This document shows positions 57,014-64,000 of a DNA stretch of 64,000 nucleotides, piece by piece. The first letter of the stretch is position 1. Every line of letters begins with the position of its first letter. A program made the translations under genes and the position numbers. Source of the DNA: Triplophysa rosa (Eukaryota > Chordata > Actinopteri > Cypriniformes > Nemacheilidae). Where the stretch lies: positions 16,465,093-16,529,092 of the forward strand of contig NC_079907.1 in assembly GCF_024868665.1 (NCBI RefSeq), in the 5' to 3' direction. The notes under the pieces are model-generated. The model searched no databases. It was given only the letters and a program-made list of their open reading frames with translations, and was not told the DNA's origin.

Positions 57014-58195
57014 AGGGGCCATTCCCTGTGATGCCAATTTTCAAACTTTAATTAGTGTATAATGTTGCTGTTAGAGTATAAACAATATCTGCAAAATGAT
57101 AAAGCTCAAAGTTCAAAGCCAAGCAAGATATTGTTTTTAACATAATTCGCTTTTCAAGGACTACAGAGAATGGCTGGAATTGGATTACAGCCCTTTAATT
57201 CCTGGGTAAATTGTCACTATTCCGAGTTTTTGAAAAACCTCTGCCCAAAGGAATACGCCAATAAAGGGGCGAGGCCTTCCTTAGAGAAGAGGAAGAGCCG
57301 CTGGAGTATTATTTGGTTATCAGAGATTGTAAACATTGGACTGAGCTGCGCGCTTAATTACTTTAACTTTCATCACAGTCCTACAGCTGGTAATAAGAAT
57401 TAAACTACACACATTCTAAGATAACCAACAGTCAAATAACAGCTTCCATGACTTTAACATCGGCTGTGAAAGCTGTTCTGTGTAATACGCTGATATTGTG
57501 TGTGTGTGTGTGTGTGTGCGCGCATACCTCTAAAACACTTCAATAAAACGTCCTTTGAAGTCCTGCTTGCAAATGTCTCCTAGTCAATCTGCTTGTTTTT
57601 TTATCCAATTTAGGTCCAATATAAAAAGGCAAAACTAACGCTTCTGTTATTAGTGTTAATTAATATAACCGGTCTGACCCAATCGGTCCGGTGTCATTTC
57701 CCTCGCCATAGTAGGAAAAAAATTGCGATCTCTTACAAAGATTGACGTTTACACATGCACTAGCAGACATCCGTTACTCTTCGATCGATCCGCATGTTTT
57801 TAACTGATAAAGTTAAGTTGATGCCATTGTTACTGTTTATTGCTAAAAGCCAAAGCTTATAAATACATGTGCACTGAGAGGGGGACCGACCAATCACAAC
57901 AGCCTGAGAAGCGGAAGCTCGCTGATATGGTGTGGGTGGGACATCTTCAGACACACACTAAGCGGGGAACCAATCACGACAGACCTGGTCTGCTTTACAA
58001 ATCAAAGTTTTTCGGAAGGAGGGACTTTATGTAAACCGGAAAAAATCCAGTCATTTTGTGAGAAGAGGGACAGCGGTGATAGACTTGAAATATGTGAAAT
58101 ATAAAGCGTTTTTTGAAACTAGAAGCATGAACATCGACTGTTAAACACCCAAAACACATAATCAAAGCTTCAAAAACAGCAAAAGAATGGCCCCT
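57014..58195. mobile_element. TTAA-flanked element with AGGGGCCATT ends
   Basis: TTTAAAGGGGCCATTCC ... GAATGGCCCCTTTAAA, where TTAA (57010-57013 and 58196-58199) is the likely duplicated target. The interior contains (GT)n at about 57499-57519 and small ORFs without a recognised domain. Confidence 0.8.
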
Positions 58196-58200
58196 TTAAA

Positions 58201-59720
58201 TTGTAGATTTACGCTTCACGCTTGCGTGACTCACGCTTGCGTGATTCCTTCCATGTTTTCCCACATCGCGCAGATCATAGGGCTCTAGATAAAAGGACTT
58301 AATGCAGCCGGGAAAACAAGTTTTAATCGCAAAAAATAAATATAAACGAAAATAAATAGTGGTGCACCATTAGTTAACCTCACACACGATAAACGCAGTT
58401 CACACAAACGGGCGGTTCTGTCTAATGCTCGTTCAAATCTTTATTGCATGCGTGCTACACTATTAAATTTATTCTTAGCACAGACCGTTTTTTTTGTAGC
58501 ACATGCGACATATATGTTGCACTGTACAGTCCTGTTTTAGTGCATAGTATAAGTAGTCGAATGGGGACGCAGCATTTGTCAATTGAATTGAATTGAATAT
58601 TGTATTAAAAGAACATTTCCAAATCTTGACCCAACATCTTAAAAATCATGTTAGAATAAAATATCAATATACTGTTTTCTTCTCTGATACAGTTAGTGTT
58701 GCAGATGTAAATATGTTAACTAGGGAGGATTTAAATAAATGACATGATTGCATTTTTTTAAGAGATGTGTTAATGTGACCAAAGAGTCATTTTTAGTAAT
58801 AAACTGAGTGGCGTCAGCTTAAAGAAACTAGCATTCGTGTATTAGTGTCTGTTCTTGTAGCCTGTTTTTTATATTTTTTCTTATTGCAGTAAGTCTCAAA
58901 TTCGTTTTTTTTCTTGCAACTGGTATTTATTTACACTAATAATGATAACCATAAAGGTCAAATTTTCAAATCGTTTTAAATTTAAAAGATTAGCTACATC
59001 CACACCACACCTATAATGATAAAGAGGGACAATATTGGGATAAATTTCAGAGCATTTTCTTTTCTGTTTTTATGCTCATAGGAAAATAAGATTTTTTTTA
59101 TTTTTATTGTATTTTTCAAAGAGAATTTCAGATATCCACTTGAGATGACGGAGTGTATAGGATGGTGCACTAATGTCCCCTGTAGTGGTTGATGGCATAG
59201 TTGCACAAAACCCATACAGATGCAAGAAAATACTTTTTGAATAGCTTTTTGTATTGACCTCTATACGTGAAAGGGTTACGCAAGCTTAGCATAAACATAA
59301 CACTATAATCGTTATCTGTATAGTTATCTTTATAGTCATTGTTCTTAATGTAAACAGACCATTACAAACAATAGTAAGCATTAGGGATTGTCTCAATATT
59401 TTCGTGGTCACATGACTGTATGAAACGATAGGTCTTCTGTCCTAACATAGAGAATGTTAGAAAAAATAATAGATGTTACCTTTGTCAGGGTCTATTTGGT
59501 GCAATTATGTTATTTTATAAAAGGGATTTTAAGGTCATATGACCCATCTCATACTATTATAACTCATACCTCTAAGCAACAGTTATGATTAGAGGATAAA
59601 GAAAAGAGGATGCTTATCGCACGTTTTCAAGTCATCATTTGTCACTTTAAATATAGCAATAAATATCATACCATAGACTTTACACCGAGGTATTATCATA
59701 CAGTGAGATTTTGATATTGT
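58201..59720. other. Intron, no feature recognised
   Basis: AT-rich. The expected mprip exon after the long exon (encoding ATCERGFAAMEE-like sequence) was looked for and not found. Contains a short TTGAATTGAAT run at 58580. Confidence 0.45.
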
Positions 59721-61950
59721 CTCAACTCAACTTTATTTATATAGCGCTTTTTACAATTTTCATTGTTACAAAGCTGCTGTACATAAGACATATTGACTAT
59801 AAGCAAACCAATTAAAGTTGTATCTGCAAAAACAAGAAAAAGGTGAAAACAAAGACAGACATACCCACATACAAAACACTCCACACACACAATATGCACA
59901 CGTACTAACACACAGACACACAGACAAGTACGCGCACACACACACACACACACGTACCACAGACAGTACGCGCAACACAAAGACCGCACACAGCACACAC
60001 CACAACACCCACACACACACACAACACACACACACACACACAGTGAGAGCACACATTTAAGATAAAGGAGAGAGAAGCACAGGTCAAATATAACAGACTA
60101 TAAATTCCTATATGCAATATTAATTAAGTAAAACTTTAAAATTCTAAAGCAGTCCCCCGGCCAGGCAGATGCAAAACAGTATGCAAATGGTGGCGAGGAA
60201 CCCAAAACTCTAATCGAGAAAAAAAACCTCAGGAGAACCCAGGCCCAACCAGGGGATTCCAGGATTTATCCAGCTCTATCATCTCAGCTCTTGTCAGGTC
60301 CCCGCTTCCCATTCTCCGCTCTACCATCAGGTCAGGCCATGAAGACATGTCAGGTGACCGCGTCCTTCTTTATCCAGCTCTATCATCTCAGCTCTTTTCA
60401 GGTCGCCGCTTCCCATTCTCCGCTCTACCATCAGGTCAGGCCATGAACTGCATCCTGCTCTCTGTTGTAACCTTGGAACAATGAGACAAGACTGGCTCAG
60501 AGTAGAGTACTGTTCTGTACTCTTTGATGCAACAAGTACATCAGTTGTGTTTCTGGTTCCGGTTGATCTAACTAGTGCAGCCTAAACCCTCAGAAGATTT
60601 ATATTATGGAAGTCTAGTGTATGCAAGATTAAAAAGATGCGTCTTTAGTCTAGATTTAAGCTGACAGAGTGTGTCTGCCTCCCGGACAGTGCAGGGAAGA
60701 CTATTCCAAAGTTTAGGCGCTAGATAGGAGAAGGATCTACCACCAGCACTTGATTTTGAAATTCTAGGTATTACCAACTGACAGGACGCCTGAGAGCGTA
60801 ATGCACGTGAAGGACTGTAATACAAAAGGAGTTCATTCAATGTAGGGCTTTATAGGTAATAAGTAAGATTTTAAAGTTAACGCGATGCTTTATAGGTAAC
60901 CAGTGCAAGGTTGACAGAACCGGGCTAATATGTTCATACTTTTTTGTACGTGTAAGAACTCGAGCTGCCACGTGTTGGAGTTTTTGTAATAAGCCTGCAG
61001 GGCAACCACCTAACAGTGCATTACATTAATCTAGTCTCGATGTCATGAATGCATGAATTAACTTCTCTGCATCTGACATTGACAGCATATGACGTAGTTT
61101 AGATATATTCTTAAGATGGAAAAACGCAATTTTACAGGTGTTGGCGACGTGGCTCTCAAATGACAGATTACTATCGAATAGAACGCCAAGATTCTTTGCT
61201 GACGACGAGGGTTTTATGGAACATCCGTCAATAGTTAAACAGTATTCTTGGTTGTTACTTATAGCAGTTTTCGGTCCAATAAGTAACACTTCCGTTTTGT
61301 CCGAGTTCAGTAATAAAAAGTTGTTACTCATCCAGTTTTTTATATCGACTATGCATTCCATTATTCGATGGAACTGCTGTGTTTCATGAGGCTTCGAGGA
61401 AATATAAAGTTGAGTATCATCAGCATAACAGTGAAAGCTAACTCCGTGTCGCTTTATTATATCTCCTAGAGGTAGCATGTATAATGCGAAGAGCAGAGGC
61501 CCTAAGACTGAGCCCTGTGGTACACCGTACTGGACTTGCGATTTGCGTGACACCTCATTGTTTATTGCTACAAATTGAAAACGGTCGGATAAATAAGATT
61601 TAAACCATTTCAAAGCTATTCCTTTAATGCCAACGTAATTATCGAGTCTATGTAGGAGTGTGCTGTGGTCAATGGTATCGAATGCAGCACCATTAACGAG
61701 AAACAACCTCGGTCAGATGCCAATAGCAGATCATTTGTAACTCTGATCAAAGCAGTCTCTGTACTGTGACATGCTCTAAATCCAGACTGGAATTCTTCAT
61801 TGATGTCATTCCTTTGGAGGAAGGAGCATCATTGAGTTGAAACTACTTTTTCCAGAACTTTAGATATGAAAGGTAGATTCGATATAGGTCTGTAGTTCCC
61901 TAGTTCTCTAGTTTCATCCCTAGTAAGCATGCGATCTTTCCTAAAACCTT
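59721..61950 (-). mobile_element. 5'-truncated L2 LINE
   Basis: On the minus strand: L2-type 3' end (CAACTTTATTTATATAGCGC at 59725 on plus), a 3' UTR with a CA-rich tract (59885-60045), and ORF2 fragments. It ends at about 61950 without the endonuclease. Confidence 0.92.
60604..61950 (-). pseudogene. L2 ORF2 reverse transcriptase remnant
   Basis: 61026-61706 encodes a continuous 226-residue piece: [36 protein letters not shown], the catalytic YADDTQLY (YADD at 61416-61427), and LNSDKTEVLLIGPK. 60604-60840 encodes the C-terminal FSYLAPKLWNSLPCTVREA typical of L2/CR1. A frameshift near 61700 and stops upstream (NYRPISNLPFISKVLEKVV then stops, about 61850-61905) show it is dead. The continuous part suggests a relatively young copy. 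Confidence 0.9.
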
Positions 61951-62230
61951 CACATGGTTACATGCTCAGGGTTGCATTTTATAATCATTAACTACATTAA
62001 TATGACACATGTACAGTTTGTTTAAATTAGTGTATTTTTTGCTATTTACATTTCAATCAAAGACATTGACGTTGAAGGTTGTAACTAGCAGGTTTTTTTA
62101 CTAAAGAGGAAATTAGATTTTCCAGCCAGAGAGCTGTTGAAAAAACAAGTGCAGGTGTGGTTGTGATATGGGGACAGGAAGGTGTTCTGCACTCAGCAGG
62201 AGATGCTGAAATGCACCGGTTCATGAGACA
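61951..62230. other. Spacer between the L2 copy and the GC-rich minisatellite
   Basis: No feature seen. Confidence 0.5.
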
Positions 62231-62730
62231 TAGAGCCCTGCACGGGCCTTAAATCCAGGCCCGAGCCCGGCCCTGCCCCGAGACACTCAGGCCCGAGCCC
62301 GGCCCTGCCCTGCCCTGCCCCGAGACACTCAGGCCCGGCCCTGCCCTGCCCCGAGACACTCAGGCCCGAGCCCGGCCCTGCCCTGCCCCGAGACACTCAG
62401 GCCCGAGCCCGGCCCTGCCCTGCCCCGAGACACTCAGGCCCGAGCCCTGCCCTGCCCCGAGACACTCAGGCCCGAGCCCGGCCCTGCCCTACCCCGAGAC
62501 ACTCAGGCCCGGCCCTGCCCTACCCCGAGACACTCAGGCCCGAGCCCGGCCCTGCCCCGAGACACTCAGGCCCGAGCCCGGCCCTGCCCCGAGACACTCA
62601 GGCCCGAGCCCGGCCCTGCCCTACCCCGAGACACTCAGGCCCGAGCCCGGCCCTGCCCCGAGACACTCAGGCCCGAGCCCGGCCCTGCCCCGAGACACTC
62701 CGGCCCGAGCCCGCCTAGAGGCCGATTTTT
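62231..62730. mobile_element. Left end of a hAT-like element with GC-rich minisatellite
   Basis: TAGAGCCCTGCACGGGCC resembles the end of the hAT at 42588 (TAGAGGTCTGCACGGGC). It leads directly into the GC-rich minisatellite. The right end was not located before the window end. Confidence 0.6.
62262..62715. repeat. 32-bp GC-rich minisatellite
   Basis: About a dozen or more copies of GAGACACTCAGGCCCGAGCC + CGGCCCTGCCCC, with variants differing by an extra CCTGC step or a missing CGAGCC. The minus-strand ORF across it is an artefact. Confidence 0.92.
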
Positions 62731-64000
62731 TATTTATTTATTTTTAATCCCATTACACAGCCAATACTACTGTTGCAGCCATTAAAATAGTTCCGTTTTG
62801 TTTTTTTAATGGAAAAGTAGTTATATATATTTTTTCCTTAAGTTAATTTAGAAAAAAAATTGGAGCATTTTTTTGTTTGGTAAATTAAACTTTTTGTTTT
62901 TTAAATAGACGACCAAGCGGCTAGCGGCCGATGGTGAGTTGACTACGTTCAATTTAGTCTATCAAATCAACACTTGGCTTGCCTGCAATAAAATCCAAAG
63001 ATTTTTTTAAATAAAGTAAAAGACTCAACAATTTAAGCATATCACAATGTTAGTTTAAACATATTTTTTATTATTTATTATTACGTTTATTACACTTTTT
63101 TATAAACTGAGGAGCTCTGCTGCTTGCAACGGCGAACAATGTGCTTAAAACAAACGAAAACGATTAAAATCGAAACAATTAAAAATAATAATAATAACAA
63201 CAACAACATGCAGATTGTCTTACTTTACGCTTAGGCAACAATTAACAATGAAAAAAGTCTAATCCCAAACAGAAAACGAGACGGCTTCCTAACACGGGTA
63301 CAGCCAAAAGAACAATCTCTTAAAAGGATCCCTGGGTATAGAGCGATGTATGGCTTAATATATGAACAATGGCATTGACTTTATAATTGTGACATAAAAA
63401 GAACTGTGTAACTGTCACAGTATTCATAAACTTTGAAAAAATACTTTTACTTGGAGGCCGCCATTTTTTTGCGTCAGAATCCGTGATGTCAAATGGTTGC
63501 GACCTAAACCTGTTCTCTTTCGCAACAGCGAAGCACACACGTATTTCCTTGTATAACAGTAAAATATGACACGTAAAACATAAGATCAGATATACAAACA
63601 CAAAGGGACAGTAGGTGGCGGTATGTCCTCTTGACACAAGCCAGCCTGCCAGCCATAAAAGAAGAACGCGTTCATTATTACACGTATGTTCAAGGTGAGC
63701 GTGCATTAAATCATAGCTTTAAACTACCGCCTTTGAGACATTTTAGACTATTTAAGACATCAGCATCCACCATAATCGTATACTTTATGCATTATGAGAA
63801 TATACTGATAAACACAATAATAATGCTTGTGGTTTGGTTATTTATTCTGTATTAGAGCACACGTGAATATTAGCCCTCGTCAGCTAATGACCGAGGGAGA
63901 AAAGACAATAACGTTAGGCTACTGATGTTAATAAATCAACATCAAAAAGTCAAAATCTGGATAAAATGCATTGTATAATATCTAAAACATTGTGTATATG
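62731..64000. other. AT-rich region to the window end
   Basis: Poly-A/T-rich sequence with (ATA/ACA) runs at 63184-63208. No exon, transposase or TSD recognised. It may include the interior of the hAT that starts at 62231. Confidence 0.4.

Noticed and set aside
57170..57403. 77-residue ORF starting MAGIGLQPFNSW
   Set aside because: Inside the TTAA-flanked element; no domain and no continuation, so treated as chance ORF in mobile DNA.
62193..62396. Gly/Arg-rich minus-strand ORF
   Set aside because: Translation of the 32-bp GC-rich minisatellite.

Overview
The window looks like ray-finned fish DNA, most likely from a cyprinid. It is AT-rich and intron-rich, crowded with non-autonomous hAT elements, Tc1-like elements, TTAA-flanked miniature elements and truncated L2 LINEs of types familiar from zebrafish and carp. 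I found no bacterial features, CRISPR array, rRNA or tRNA gene. The species call is inference from repeat style and protein similarity.

Only one host gene is visible. It is a plus-strand, partial copy of mprip (myosin phosphatase Rho-interacting protein, p116Rip). Fifteen exons lie between 20526 and 54959. Every junction has an AG acceptor and a GT donor, and all phases agree. In order they encode a split first PH domain (20526-36802), a Ser-rich linker (36907-41785), a second PH domain (45335-46564), the [13 protein letters not shown] segment (49033-49573), a short coiled-coil exon (49666-49803) and a 2625-bp coiled-coil exon (52335-54959). The start-codon exon and the 3' exons were not found and probably lie outside the window. 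Exons 1-14 alone give 748 codons. The long exon adds 875 codons but carries two in-frame stops (TGA at 53124 and TAG at 53547) with no frameshift. This is the most interesting signal in the window.

Layout. 1-20525 is upstream intron or flank, made almost entirely of nested repeats: hAT-like elements with perfect 8-bp target-site duplications (TSDs), a broken Ty3/gypsy copy (10861-12720), and a 2.5-kb higher-order tandem repeat (12721-18320) invaded by other hATs. 20526-36287 holds exons 1 and 2 and a 15-kb intron with mosaic repeats, two long GT/CA tracts and a 1.6-kb foldback palindrome (32594-34225). 36288-41785 holds exons 3-8 and a dead Tc1 element (38516-40071). 41786-49032 holds the second PH domain and a three-level nest of transposons (46594-48972). 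49033-54959 holds the coiled-coil region. 54960-64000 is intron with another hAT, a TTAA element, a truncated L2 LINE (59721-61950) and a GC-rich minisatellite (62262-62715).

mprip is expected to bind actin, RhoA and the myosin phosphatase targeting subunit. The repeats are independent of that role, but they enlarge its introns and may affect splicing or RNA folding. All positions and TSDs were read by eye; no alignment or database search was run.
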